Assembly (NCBI GenBank): GCA_963682055.1
Contig: OY821748.1
Location: 4,498,343 to 4,562,342, forward strand
Source: Primula veris
Lineage: Eukaryota; Streptophyta; Magnoliopsida; Ericales; Primulaceae
DNA length: 64,000 bases
Direction of reading: 5' to 3'
Shown here: positions 11,601 to 21,843 of the stretch, piece after piece
Layout: every line of letters begins with the position of its first letter
Position numbering within the stretch: the first letter of the stretch is position 1
Made by a program: the position numbers and the translations under genes
The notes under the pieces: generated by a model
Databases searched by the model: none
Told to the model about the DNA's origin: nothing
What the model saw: the letters and a program-made list of their open reading frames with translations, nothing else

Positions 11601-11663
11601 GCTATTGTTGGGGCAGTTTTGAGAGAGACAGCCAAGGCTCAGCATGCTTCAAGATCTTTGTAA
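8615..11663 (+). CDS. Pentatricopeptide repeat protein, At3g06920-like
   Basis: A P-class PPR protein of more than 870 residues that closely resembles, from memory, Arabidopsis At3g06920 along its whole length (for example INRVCHILESGPWGPS, KFRPAFSAYTTLIGA, IVGAVLRET). Such proteins bind organellar RNA through tandem ~35-residue helical repeats; about twenty are visible. The coding region is split by one intron, 10469-10848, with GT-AG ends, which falls inside the CK-S-G-K-V repeat junction and restores GGT AAG across the splice. The start is unresolved: the frame is open back to 8593 with no ATG, and an acceptor (ttcacag) at 8614 suggests an upstream exon carrying the targeting peptide. An ATG at 8640 is in another frame and stops after nine codons. 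The gene looks functional apart from this. Confidence 0.88.
10469..10848 (+). other. Intron inside the PPR coding region
   Basis: 380-nt AT-rich intron with donor G|GTATAG and acceptor TTTGTAG|GT. Read-through gives a stop after about 14 codons, whereas splicing joins conserved PPR repeats exactly as in homologues. Confidence 0.85.
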
Positions 11664-12326
11664 CTTCTCGGTTTTGTTTTTGCATTTAAGTGAACTTGCG
11701 AGGAGCAGCATTTTTGTATTCTTTTCATCTATTGAGTAATATAATTTCTGAATTTTAAAGTATTCCACACTCTTTAGTCTTCTGACATGGTAATACTTTT
11801 GTGAGATGATTTTTATCAAACAAAATTTGTTTCGAGACGAATCAGCTTATGTTTGCTCCGTGGTTGGCAATATAAACTATTTTCCTTGGAGTTCATTTAC
11901 TGTCAGTCACTAGATGAGGCTTCTGAAAGTGATTTGAAGCCAAAAGCAGTTTACAAAGTATTTAAATTAAAGCAGTGAAACCAACAATTATATTCTTGTT
12001 AATAATAAGACAGAAAATAAGAGTGAATAAATGCCTCCGGAGGAAACTTTTGAGTTCGTGGCCAGCTATGAGACCAGTACTTTTTTTTATACGGTTTGTG
12101 CGTTTTTTCAGAAAAAAATGTAGTATAAAAATACAACCTCTTTTAGAAATCATCTGAAGTTTTATAAATGACAAGACGTGCAGTTTTTCATGTGGAACAT
12201 AAGTATATTCACATAAGCATCGGTTCTAACATAACTCTATTTGTACAAGTACAACTTTACTTACTTACCTTATTAGTAAAACATAAATTTTCCCGATCTT
12301 TCTAATCTGGTACACCTTCTACAGTA
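11664..12326. other. PPR 3' end and short intergenic stretch
   Basis: AT-rich sequence with a likely PPR polyadenylation region around 11730-11770. No gene seen; retrotransposon copy B is inserted at its right end. Confidence 0.65.
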
Positions 12327-12331
12327 TCTTG
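12327..12331. other. Target-site duplication, left copy (tcttg)
   Basis: The same five bases follow the element at 23411-23415, the expected footprint of Ty3/gypsy integrase. Confidence 0.93.
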
Positions 12332-13013
12332 TGGCGAGCTTGATTTTCTTCCCAAGCTCGACTTAATCTCTTTCGCGTTGGCTCCGATCTTCCGGGGTGG
12401 TCAGGTATGCTCCGGCGGTCAGGTGGTCTACGTGCCTGCACAAGGAACGAACAGGGGCCCGGGGTTGTTGCCGGGTTTTCCCTCTCCAACGATCAAGTCA
12501 GTATCGATGTTAACTGAAAGTAGGAATATAATAAAGGGTGAGGGACCGGGCCGGTTACGGGTCGGTGTATCGAGTGGTACAGTCAGTGTTCATGGGGTCC
12601 GGTTTGTTTAAGCTTTATCTCTCCTCTCTCTCTTTGTTCCCCCTCTAAGTGGTATTAGTGGGGGTATTTATAGGGTGATCAGAGACATAATAGCCCTTGG
12701 ATTACTGTACTGTAAGACGCTGATCTAACGGTGTTTAGGTCATTTATGACTCTGACAAGAGTACTGTCCTTTTCCGGGGCCCACAAAGACTGGCCTATGA
12801 TTGGGCCACGTCGATGAAACACATAAGGGGTCCCCCAAGGGAGCAGCAGCATTAATTGTGAAAGCGTGCTCGACAAGCTTCTCCGGGCCGGCCTCTGCAC
12901 GGCTCGGCCCTCCCAATCCGGGGCGTCGCATCATTCAGGGTTGATGAGGCCCGGACGGTCCGCTTTGGGGGTGTGATTGCCCCGGACGAGGAGATGCTGA
13001 CATTCCCTCGCCA
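12332..13013 (-). repeat. 3' LTR of copy B (682 bp)
   Basis: Same length as the 5' LTR at 22729-23410. Element-sense ends are TGGCGAGGG and GCTCGCCA. It contains the TATA box and R/U5 sequence of the promoter LTR but lies at the downstream end of the element. Confidence 0.96.
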
Positions 13014-13140
13014 ACAGCTCCCTGTCCGGAGTCGTTGCTAAGGACGAGGTCGGCGAGGATCTCTGGTCGTTACGGGGGCTCCGGTCATGTTGTTCTCGTG
13101 CTCGTCGGTGCAAATATGCTCATGCGTGGCTGTTTTATGA

Positions 13141-13279
13141 CACGTGCGCAACCATTCATGGATTTCTTACACGTGGACACGAGGCGCCGTCTTTGTCCCC
13201 TCGATTTCTACAACGTCATTAATGCTAAAACGGCTGGTGAGTGACATTTGGCAGATGGCCTCCGCATGCTGTACACGTG
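13141..13279 (+). promoter_or_regulatory. Three CACGTG boxes upstream of the antisense gene, copy B
   Basis: CACGTG hexamers at 13141-13146, 13170-13175 and 13274-13279, 110 to 245 bp upstream of the TATA box, in the non-LTR segment 13014-13502. The cluster is partly conserved in copy A. G-box/ABRE function is inferred from the motif only. Confidence 0.5.
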
Positions 13280-13385
13280 GTGGACATTGATTGAGTGGCG
13301 GCGGTTGTTTGTGGGAGTTCGTGCAATGAACCGTTGCTGTCTTTTCACCTTCTGGTAAATGTCTTTTCATCTTCTGGTGGGGGTC

Positions 13386-13393
13386 TATAAATA
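13386..13393 (+). promoter_or_regulatory. TATA box of the antisense gene, copy B
   Basis: TATAAATA lies 117 bp upstream of the ATG at 13503, followed by a C/T-rich leader. The box and spacing are conserved in copy A. Confidence 0.62.
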
Positions 13394-13502
13394 CCCTTAG
13401 TGAAAATTCATTTTCACTTTCTCACTCTCTCACTAAAATTTTCACAGCGACCTACTTTCTCTTACTTCCTTCACTTAACAAAATCATAAACATCCAGCCG
13501 AT

Positions 13503-16174
13503 ATGGTGATAACTCATGGAGCCGGCAAAGGCCCAATGGTTGCGCCCCAACCTCGGCGCTTGGCAATCATGGAGAATTCCTTGCCATTCCGGGCAATGAC
13601 TCTGGATCCAAACCTGACCGTGGCTTCGAACGACAATAGCATTATGGTGAGGCTGCATGGGCCCGACCTCGACGAGTTCCGACAGCTTTGTGGGATCAGT
13701 GAGGACTTCAGGCTCCGGAAGTGCCAGAGCGTTGACGAGGTAAACGGGATCGTGGCTGATCCCAAAAAGATGGTGACCCTCTCTCTTTCCACGCTCATGT
13801 ACGGGGGCACTGATCTCCCCATCCCGGAGCTGCTGGCGGAGTTGTGCGCTTGGACGCAAACTCTCCCGTGCCAGTGGCCACTGCAGGCACACCGCATATG
13901 CGCCGGGATGGAGGCCCTGAACGTCTTATTGGAACCGATCCTCCCGGAACCTTTAGGGCTGAGGGAGTTGTTAGCTTGTTACGAGTTTCTGCAAACTGAG
14001 CCAAGCTCTCAGTCCAAGAGCAGGCAACCTTATCTGCGATGCCGGTCCCATAATCAGCTAATCACGGGTAACTCCGATTCGAATCGGGGTTATACGCAAG
14101 ACGTGATAGTGGTTGAAGGGCACTGGCTTCGCCGCGACGACCTAGTCCTTCCACCCCGGCCGGGAAGGGTCCTTAGCACTAAGGAGAACAAATTCACAGT
14201 GGCTGCGAAGATAGGGGGCCTAGGCGAGCCCAACATCGGGTCGTTGGAAATGGCCCTTAACTGGTGGGGTCCCGATGGGACCGACGTGGGGGCGCGCGAT
14301 GCTGAGCGCCTCCTGATCTGTGGCTCCCCTACAAGTTGCAAGGGGAACGGGTTCATCTGGCCACACAGGACCTTCTGTCCTGTGGGGTACTCCAGGGAGA
14401 GATGGGAAAAAGAGAGGGGTTTGGAGTCGACCCTCCCTCCCAAGGTAGAGGAAGCCGATGTTGGGGCGGTGCCTGTGGTGAAGAGGGTGTCGAAGCCGAA
14501 GCCGAAGTCAGGCAGCAAGGCGAAGGCCGTGACTGTGGCCTCTTTCGCCCCTGCATCAGCCGGGGTGCTCTGGGAGACCCGACCAGATGGTACAACCCTC
14601 CACTATAGGGAGGGGCCGGATGGTACCCGGGTCTACATAGACCAGCATGGGAAGCCTCTGACAGAGGTTCCCCCTTTGAGGTCTTCGGAACCTACCAGGG
14701 GAAGTCCCCTCCCCTTGGAGGATAGCTCTGCTGAGGTCGAAACCACCGGACCGGGTTTGGGTACATCGCGGACCCTGGTACGTTGCTTCTACGTTTTCCT
14801 TGGATTTTTCTTTTTGCACTTACAAAAAATTACAAAATCTAGCTAACTCCTTTCCTTGTTTGGATAATGTAGGTGGTCCGTTCTGACGAGGAGGAGGAGG
14901 AGGAGGTGGAAGAAGTGGCGGTCGATGCGGGGGTGATTGAGCCCGAGGCCGGGGACAAGGAGGTGGAAGAGGTGGTGGCTTTGGAGCCCGAGGCTGAGGA
15001 GGAGGAGGGGGTCGTCGAGACAAGGGACGACGAGGTGGTCGAAGTGGCTCCCATTGATGCTAAGGCAAAGACCTTGGAGAGGTTGGGAGGCCTGGCGGGG
15101 CAGTTGAGGCGTGAACGAGCCGCTGAACGAGCTGCTCGTAAAGCTGAAGCCGCCAAAAGGAAGAGGGAGGAGGCGAGGGCCCCTCGGGATGCGAAGAAAG
15201 CCCGTGCCGGGGATTCCGGGCCAAGGGAGGATGCCAGGGAGCTGTTGGTCGTTGCTGAAGAGCGAGCGGTGTCATCCGTTCAGGCAAAGGGTCCGACGCC
15301 TAGCGCGTCAGGCTCAAGCTCAGGCTCAGGCTCCCCATTCCCAAGGATGCCTGTTCAGACTCCGGAGGAGGTCAAGGCAACGACCGGGGTTCGGAGCATA
15401 ATGGAGGGCCATCCCTCTGCTGGCCTGCTTGCCCTGGCTGCGCTTCAGCAGCAGACTGTCGAGGCCGACCAACGTGGTCGCGACCTTGCTTCTGCCATGA
15501 CGTCAGCCATGGCCATGATCCCGCAGGTAAAACGTTGTTTTCGTTGTGCCATTGTCTTTCGTTTATTTCTTAAATTTTTGCTAAGTGTTTCTCTTCTTTT
15601 GTAGGCCTACTTGACGATGAACCAATACGTCTACCAGCAAGGGCAACTGGTGAGATCGTGGGCTTCGAAGGCTGAGGCCAATGCTAAACGGGCCGAAGAA
15701 GCTCTGAAGAAGGCGGAAGAGGCCCAGAAAAGGGCGGAGAGGGCCGAGGGCCTCGTCGACTCCTTGGAGGCTAGGAGAGCTGAGGCCGCAAAAGCCGGTG
15801 CTGAGGCCGAGGAGCGTGCCCAAGTTGCGGTAGCGGCTCTGGAGGAGGTTGAAGCGAGCGTGGCCGATAAGGTCAAGGCTGCGGTAGAGGCCGCTGAGGC
15901 AGGGATAGCCGATAAGGTCAAGGCCGCGGTCCAAGCCGCCGAGGCGGATATGAGCGCCGCCTTGGAGCTATCAACACAGAAGGACTTTAATTCCTTCTAT
16001 GTTGATGGCTGGTCTGAGGCAGCGGCTTTCATGAGGGCGGGACCGGATCATCCGGTGTGGAACATAGAAAACATCTTGGTTCCCGTCCCCTCTGCTCCCA
16101 TTCCCGAGGTGGTTCCCTTAACCCCTCGAGCCCTCTCGGAGGATGAAGCTGATGATGATGGGGGGGCTTCTTAG
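13503..16174 (+). CDS. Spliced antisense ORF of Tat element, copy B (832 aa predicted)
   Basis: Exons 13503-14777, 14873-15526 and 15605-16174 (1275, 654 and 570 nt, all phase 0), with GT-AG introns of 95 and 78 nt. Exon 1 encodes a conserved globular region (about residues 1-330) with a WPLQAHRICAGMEAL block and a basic stretch with SQSKSRQPYLRCRSHNQLI, then a Lys-rich linker. Exon 2 starts with an acidic Asp/Glu/Val run, then Arg/Lys/Ala-rich helix. Exon 3 is a long Ala/Glu coiled coil ending in FNSFYVDGWSEAAAFMR and an acidic tail. It faces gag-pol head-on. All frames and splice sites are intact although gag is broken. I infer it belongs to the antisense ORFs described in Tat elements; its molecular role is not known to me. 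Confidence 0.85.
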
Positions 16175-16415
16175 GGCTTCTGTAGTTTTCTATTTTTGTT
16201 TTTGATGTAATCTTCTTTCTACACTTTAGCTTGTAATAGCTTCTCTTATGAAATGAAAAACAATTTTGGACTTGTCTTTTGTTTTTATTCTGTGTTTATC
16301 TCTGTTGTGTGTTTATTCATTATATATATGCTCCCAAATGAGGGGGCCCTTATGCTTCGGCGTTGGGGCGCTCATTTCATATATATCACAATTCGAGTTG
16401 GCACGTGTAGAAACA

Positions 16416-16994
16416 CTTAGAGAATTTAAATGAACTAAAAAATTCAAGTACACATGAACCGGGGTGCCGTATAGGCTCGTGTTCTGAAACACTTAAGAGA
16501 ATATTTAAATGAACTGAAAAGTTCAAGTAAACATGAACCGGGGTGCCGTATAGGCTCGTGTTCTGAAACACAAGAGAATATTTAAATGAACTGAAAAATT
16601 CAAGTAAACAAGAACCGGGGTGCCGTATAGGCTCGTGTTCTGAAACACTTGTAAAATTTAAATGAACTGAAAAATTCAAGTAAATATGAACCGGGGTGCC
16701 GTATAGGCTCGTGTTCTGAAACACTTGTAAAATTTAAATGAACTGAAAAATTCAAGTAAATATGAACCGGGGTGCCGTATAGGCTCGTGTTCTGAAACAC
16801 TTGTAAAATTTAAATGAACTGAAAAATTCAAGTAAATATGAACCGGGGTGCCGTATAGGCTCGTGTTCTGAAACACTTGTAAAATTTAAATGAACTGAAA
16901 AATTCAAGTAAATATGAACCGGGGTGCCGTATAGGCTCGTGTTCTGAAACACTTGTAAAATTTAAATGAACTGAAAAATTCAAGTAAATATGAG
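16416..16994. repeat. 76-bp minisatellite, seven units (copy B)
   Basis: Seven copies of the unit containing 'gaaccggggtgccgtatagg', with GAACC at 16456, 16535, 16612, 16688, 16764, 16840 and 16916. The period is 76 bp on the pol side and 77-79 bp on the antisense-gene side. The right-hand units are almost identical and the left ones are diverged, as expected for recent expansion at one end. Copy A has five units. Confidence 0.95.
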
Positions 16995-17085
16995 TAACAG
17001 TTTTCATTTATAAAGCCCACAGGCATAAATACATCGTCTTCTTATTTACATCAAAACGCAAAAATAGAGCCCTAAAATCGGAGCC

Positions 17086-20000
17086 CTATTGATAGTACTT
17101 CCTCAGGTTGTTGATGTTCCAAGGTCGGTCGACCGGGACATCGTTGGGAAGGCGACCCAACAGGTAGGCCCCGTTCCCTACTGCACCGAGGATTCGATAG
17201 GGGCCTTCCCAATTGGGGCCTAGCTTGCCGTCGGATTGTATCCTGGTGTTGTTGTTTACTCTTCGTAACACTAGGTCTTCGTCTTGGAAACGTCTGGCGT
17301 TAACTCTTTTGTTATAAGAACGCCCCAGTTCGTTTTTATATTCGGCGTTACGGATGGCCGCAACCTCCCTTCTTTCTTCGGCGTAGTCCAGCTCTAGCCC
17401 CATCATCTTTTCATTAAGCCCGTTCTCCACCATGTCCGTCCTCAGAGAAGGAAGCCCGATTTCTAACGGGATGATGGCTTCCATTCCATAAGTAAGGCTA
17501 TAGGGTGTCTGTTGAGTGCCCCGTCTTCTCGTCGTTCGGTAGGCCCAAAGGACGTGATGCAGCTCTGCAGCCCATCGTCCTTTGGACTCATCTAGCCTCT
17601 TCTTGATTCCGTCAAGCACGGTCTTATTTGACACCTCAGCTTGTCCGTTGCATTGGGGGTACGATGGGGTCGAATAGTAGTTCTTGATGTGATACTTTGC
17701 ATACATCGCTTTTAATTTGACCCCGGTGAACTGTCCCCCATTGTCCGCGACGATTGAGTAGGGGATTCCGAATCTGGTGATCACGTCTCTCCAGAGGAAA
17801 CGTATCACTTCGGCCTCTGTGATTTTCGCCAAGGCCACGGCCTCCACCCACTTTGAGAAGTAATCGGTGACCATGAGGAGGAACTTCTTTCCCCCCGGGG
17901 CTACGGGGAATGGCCCGACGATATCCATGCCCCACTGTGCAAAGGGCCAGGGCGAGGTTACGCTGCTCATTTTTTGCGCCGGGGCATGGGGTATGGGTGC
18001 GTACTTCTGACACTTCTCGCATCTGAGCACGAAAGCCTTGGCGTCTTTCTGCATGAGGGGCCACCAATATCCATGGGTCAAGGCTCGGTTGGCCATCGAT
18101 CTGCCCCCGGTATGGCTCCCACACGTCCCTTCGTGAATTTCCTCCAAGACCCTTACTACCATGTCGGGGTGGACACAGAGTAAGTAGGGGCCAGAAAACG
18201 ATCTTTTATAGAGTTTGTCGTTGGGGCCTATCCAGAATCCCAGTGCCGTTCTCCTTATTTTCTCGGCCTCCTTCTTATCATTGGGAAGATCACCGGAGCG
18301 ATGGTATTCGATTATGGGGTCCATCCAGCTCGGCTCCGGCGGAAGGTCAGTCACCATGTTAATTGTTGCCTTTGCCTCGATGCTAGGCGAAGGGACATAT
18401 TCTATGGTGATGACTCTCTCTTTCTTGTCACTCATGACCGAGGCTAAGGTCGCTAGTGCATCGGCGTGGGTGTTCTCGTTTCTATTGATGTTGACGATTT
18501 CTTGGCATTCGAAGCTTTGGAGTATTCCGGAAGCGATAGCCACGTAGCTGGCCATTCTCTCGTCCTTCGTCTGAAATTCACCACTGATCTGGCTGCTGAC
18601 TAATTGGGAGTCTGTATGCACCAGTATCTTTTTGATTCCGAGGCTTCGGGCCATTTTTAAGCCGGCGATAACGGCCTCATATTCGGCCTCGTTATTGGTG
18701 GCTCTGAAGCCAAGTTGGATTGACTTCTCGATCACATCCCCTCGTGGAGATCGGAGCACGACGCCGAGGCCGGACCCTTTCTTATTTGCGGCTCCATCCG
18801 CGTGCAAGGTCCAGGTCTCGGGGGCACAACCTGTGATGTCGGGGCATTGAGTCGTCCCAGTGAATTCTGCCACGAAGTCGGCCAGGGCCTGTCCCTTGAC
18901 GGACGTTCGCGGCGCATAGCTGATGTCATAGGCGTTCAAGTGGCAGGCCCACTTCATCATTCGTCGAGAGAGATCCCCCTTTTGGAGTATTTCTCGCACA
19001 GGCTGGTCAGTATAGACCACAATGCTGTGTGCAGAGAAATAGTGAGCAAGTTTTCTTGAGGCCACGACGAGGGCTAGGACGAGTTTTTCCAAAGGCGTAT
19101 ACCTTGCCTCAGCATCGAGGAGAGTTTTACTCACGTAATAGATAGGTCTTTGCTCCCTGTCGAGTTCCTTGATGAGGACGGCACTGACGGCTATCTCGGA
19201 CACGGCGAGGTATAGGGTAAGGACATCGCCTGGGTCCGGCTTAGTTAGAAGAGGCGGACTTCCGAGATAGTCAGCCAGCTCGGTAAACGCACGCCGGCAT
19301 TCATCGGTCCATTCGAATTTCTTCTGAGCTTTCAAGGCCGTAAAGAATGGCTTGCATCGGTCCCCGAACCGGGCAATAAATCGGTTGAGGGCGGCGGCCA
19401 TCCCGGCTAGCTTTTGTATGTCCTTTCTCTTTTCAGGTGTTTTCAAATTTTTCAAGGCAGAGATCTGGGACGGGTTCGCTTCGATGCCGCGGTAGGTCAC
19501 CATGAACCCCAGGAATTTGCCGGCGCCTACCCCGAAGGCACATTTAGAGGCGTTCAGCTTCAGGTCATGCCTTCGTATTGTTTCGAACACCTCTCTTAGG
19601 TCGGACAGGTGGTCCCTCTCCTGGGTGCTTTTTACCACCATGTCGTCAATATAGACCTCCATGGTTCGGCCTATGTTCTTAGAGAATATCTTGGTGACCA
19701 TTCTCTGATAGGTCGCCCCGGCGTTCTTAAGTCCGAAGGGCATCACTTTGTAGCAGTAATTTCCCCTTGGGGTGATGAAGGCAGTTTTTTCTTGGTCGGC
19801 CTCCGACATAGGTATTTGATGGTAGCCGGAGCAGGCATCCAGGAAGCTCATTCTGGCGGCCCCGGCCGTAGAGTCCACTATTTGATCGATTTTGGGCAAT
19901 GGGAAAGGATCCTTTGGACAGGCCTTGTTGAGGCTCGTATAATCGATGCACACCCTCAACTTTCCGTTCTTTTTGGGGACCACTACGGGATTGGCGAGCC

Positions 20001-21804
20001 ATCTGGGGTAATAAATCTCCCTGATGGCCCCGGCAAGAAGGAGCTTCTCTACTTCCTCGTTTATGGCATCGGCATGCTCTGGACTGACACGGCGCCCCTT
20101 TTGCATCACGGGCTTGGCATCCGGGTTGACGTTTAATTGGTGGCAGGCGAGGTCGGAATTGATGCCTGGCATCTCGCTTGGACCCCATGCAAAATTGTCG
20201 AGGTATTGGAGAAGGAGTTCGACGAGGTCGGTGACCTCAGGTTTAGTAAGCTTTGCCCCCACCATAAAAAAGTGGTCCTCGTCATACCCCGGGATTCGGA
20301 TTTTCAGCAGTCCCTCCTCCACCTTGTCTTCGGCCTCAGGCCCCATCTTTTTGTTTAGTTCCCTCAGTAGCTTAGGGTCCTCTGCCTCGATGTTCATGGC
20401 ACTTTGGGCCGGCACCATCTTTTTGCCAGAATACACGGCCATGGCACAGCTGCGTGAGACTTTCTGATTTCCTGAGATGGTTTCCACACCAGAATCAGTT
20501 GGATACTTAACCTTTTGGTGTAAGGTGGAGGAGATTCCATCTACTCCATGGAGCCACGGGCGCCCCAATATCACGTTGTAAACAGAGGGGACGTTCACCA
20601 CCGTGAACTCCACGCCCATAACTTTCGTACCAGTCTTCACGGGCAAGGTTATGTTTCCTTTGGGCCGGACCGCCTCTGAGTTGAATCCGTACAGGGGAGG
20701 GACGTCCGTTTCCAACTGTTCCTCTTTGAGTCCCATCTTTCGAAAGAGGTCTTCAAAGAGTATGTTGACCGACGCTCCTTGATCAACGAGGATCCGTCCT
20801 ACTGCGCATAGGCCTATCTGTGCCGAGATAACGAGGGCATCAGTGTGGGGCACGTCCACCCCCACCAGGTCAAAGTTATTGAAGCTTATATCCGGCTTGG
20901 CATCGCGCTTATACTTTTTCCGGGGGCTCGAGCTTTCTGCGAGACAGACGTGCTGCTTCATCGCCGCTTCCCGTGCTGAGGTTCTATCTGCCCCATTCTG
21001 GCTTGTCCTTTTGGGCCCAGAGTGAATGACATGGCAGATCATCACTGGTGGGGGGAGGTCCCGCTGCCTCTCATCACCCCCTTCTCCATCTCGGTCGGAC
21101 TCTCTTCGTGATTTGACATATTTATCCATTAGGCCATCCCGGACCCAACCCTCGAGCCTGGCCTTCAGGCCATGGCACTCGTTGGTATGATGGCCTCGAC
21201 CCCTATGGTATTCACATATTTTGTCGTTAGGCCCTGGGGCCGGCTCGTTCCGCAGCGGGAGAGGCCAAGAGAAGAAAGGCTCATTCTCGATCTTGCTAAG
21301 AAGGTCGACAAGAGGTAGGCGAAAGGTAGTGGAATAGGCAGCGCCTGAACCCGAGGCGACAGGTGTTTGACGCCCCGGTCGGGGATCCTCTTTTCTTCTC
21401 TTAGGGGCCGGTTGCGGATTTCTTCCCGATCGTGGCCGCTCCAACCTTTCCGCCATGGGCCGGTCTCTTCGAGGGCTCGTCGTGACGAACCGATCCCTTG
21501 GCTGGTCGATAAGAGCCACAGAGCGCGTTGCCCCAGCAGACCTCATGTCCTTCTCTATGTCGATATGCTGTTTTATGAGGGACCTGAGTTGAGGGACGGA
21601 GTTAGGGGGGGTCGCGATCATCTCGTTTCGGATCCTGCTCCCAACTACCATGTTTTGCCTAAAGGCAGCTATGGCGGTGGAGTCGGGACAGTCCGCGCAT
21701 TCGGCATGCTTCAGCCAAAACCGACTATCATAGTTCTCGAGGGTCTCTTTAGATTGGACCCTCACTTGATAGAGTTGCTCCGGCTGGGCAGCTCTCTCTT
21801 TCAA
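17086..21804 (-). CDS. Retrotransposon polyprotein: gag C-terminus, PR, RT, RNase H, second RNase H, integrase
   Basis: A 1572-codon open frame, in the same frame as the upstream gag part but separated from it by a stop codon. In order (residues from 21804): rest of gag and a zinc-knuckle-like motif (CEYHRGRGHHTNEC) near 200; aspartic protease with LVDQGASVNIL, Asp at 341; reverse transcriptase with YIDD at 718-721; RNase H with TPLEKLVLALV; a second, archaeal-type RNase H starting LHADGAANKKG, Asp at 1003; integrase with HHCC finger and DDE residues D1294, D1354 and E1390 (D-D35-E). No chromodomain; the tail ends NNLRKYYQ. The dual RNase H is diagnostic of the Tat clade. The pol part has no frameshift. 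Confidence 0.95.
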   Translation of the reverse strand: MKERAAQPEQLYQVRVQSKETLENYDSRFWLKHAECADCPDSTAIAAFRQNMVVGSRIRNEMIATPPNSVPQLRSLIKQHIDIEKDMRSAGATRSVALIDQPRDRFVTTSPRRDRPMAERLERPRSGRNPQPAPKRRKEDPRPGRQTPVASGSGAAYSTTFRLPLVDLLSKIENEPFFSWPLPLRNEPAPGPNDKICEYHRGRGHHTNECHGLKARLEGWVRDGLMDKYVKSRRESDRDGEGGDERQRDLPPPVMICHVIHSGPKRTSQNGADRTSAREAAMKQHVCLAESSSPRKKYKRDAKPDISFNNFDLVGVDVPHTDALVISAQIGLCAVGRILVDQGASVNILFEDLFRKMGLKEEQLETDVPPLYGFNSEAVRPKGNITLPVKTGTKVMGVEFTVVNVPSVYNVILGRPWLHGVDGISSTLHQKVKYPTDSGVETISGNQKVSRSCAMAVYSGKKMVPAQSAMNIEAEDPKLLRELNKKMGPEAEDKVEEGLLKIRIPGYDEDHFFMVGAKLTKPEVTDLVELLLQYLDNFAWGPSEMPGINSDLACHQLNVNPDAKPVMQKGRRVSPEHADAINEEVEKLLLAGAIREIYYPRWLANPVVVPKKNGKLRVCIDYTSLNKACPKDPFPLPKIDQIVDSTAGAARMSFLDACSGYHQIPMSEADQEKTAFITPRGNYCYKVMPFGLKNAGATYQRMVTKIFSKNIGRTMEVYIDDMVVKSTQERDHLSDLREVFETIRRHDLKLNASKCAFGVGAGKFLGFMVTYRGIEANPSQISALKNLKTPEKRKDIQKLAGMAAALNRFIARFGDRCKPFFTALKAQKKFEWTDECRRAFTELADYLGSPPLLTKPDPGDVLTLYLAVSEIAVSAVLIKELDREQRPIYYVSKTLLDAEARYTPLEKLVLALVVASRKLAHYFSAHSIVVYTDQPVREILQKGDLSRRMMKWACHLNAYDISYAPRTSVKGQALADFVAEFTGTTQCPDITGCAPETWTLHADGAANKKGSGLGVVLRSPRGDVIEKSIQLGFRATNNEAEYEAVIAGLKMARSLGIKKILVHTDSQLVSSQISGEFQTKDERMASYVAIASGILQSFECQEIVNINRNENTHADALATLASVMSDKKERVITIEYVPSPSIEAKATINMVTDLPPEPSWMDPIIEYHRSGDLPNDKKEAEKIRRTALGFWIGPNDKLYKRSFSGPYLLCVHPDMVVRVLEEIHEGTCGSHTGGRSMANRALTHGYWWPLMQKDAKAFVLRCEKCQKYAPIPHAPAQKMSSVTSPWPFAQWGMDIVGPFPVAPGGKKFLLMVTDYFSKWVEAVALAKITEAEVIRFLWRDVITRFGIPYSIVADNGGQFTGVKLKAMYAKYHIKNYYSTPSYPQCNGQAEVSNKTVLDGIKKRLDESKGRWAAELHHVLWAYRTTRRRGTQQTPYSLTYGMEAIIPLEIGLPSLRTDMVENGLNEKMMGLELDYAEERREVAAIRNAEYKNELGRSYNKRVNARRFQDEDLVLRRVNNNTRIQSDGKLGPNWEGPYRILGAVGNGAYLLGRLPNDVPVDRPWNINNLRKYYQ

Positions 21805-21843
21805 GTTTATGAACCGGTGTGCGAAGTCATAAGCTAGGTCGTC

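Noticed and set aside
13514..14595. Long open frames on the - strand opposite antisense-gene exon 1
   Set aside because: GC-rich shadows of the conserved frame; they are not conserved between copies A and B and lack motifs.
18215..20467. Open frames on the + strand inside pol
   Set aside because: They are reverse-strand shadows of the intact polyprotein, without family motifs of their own.
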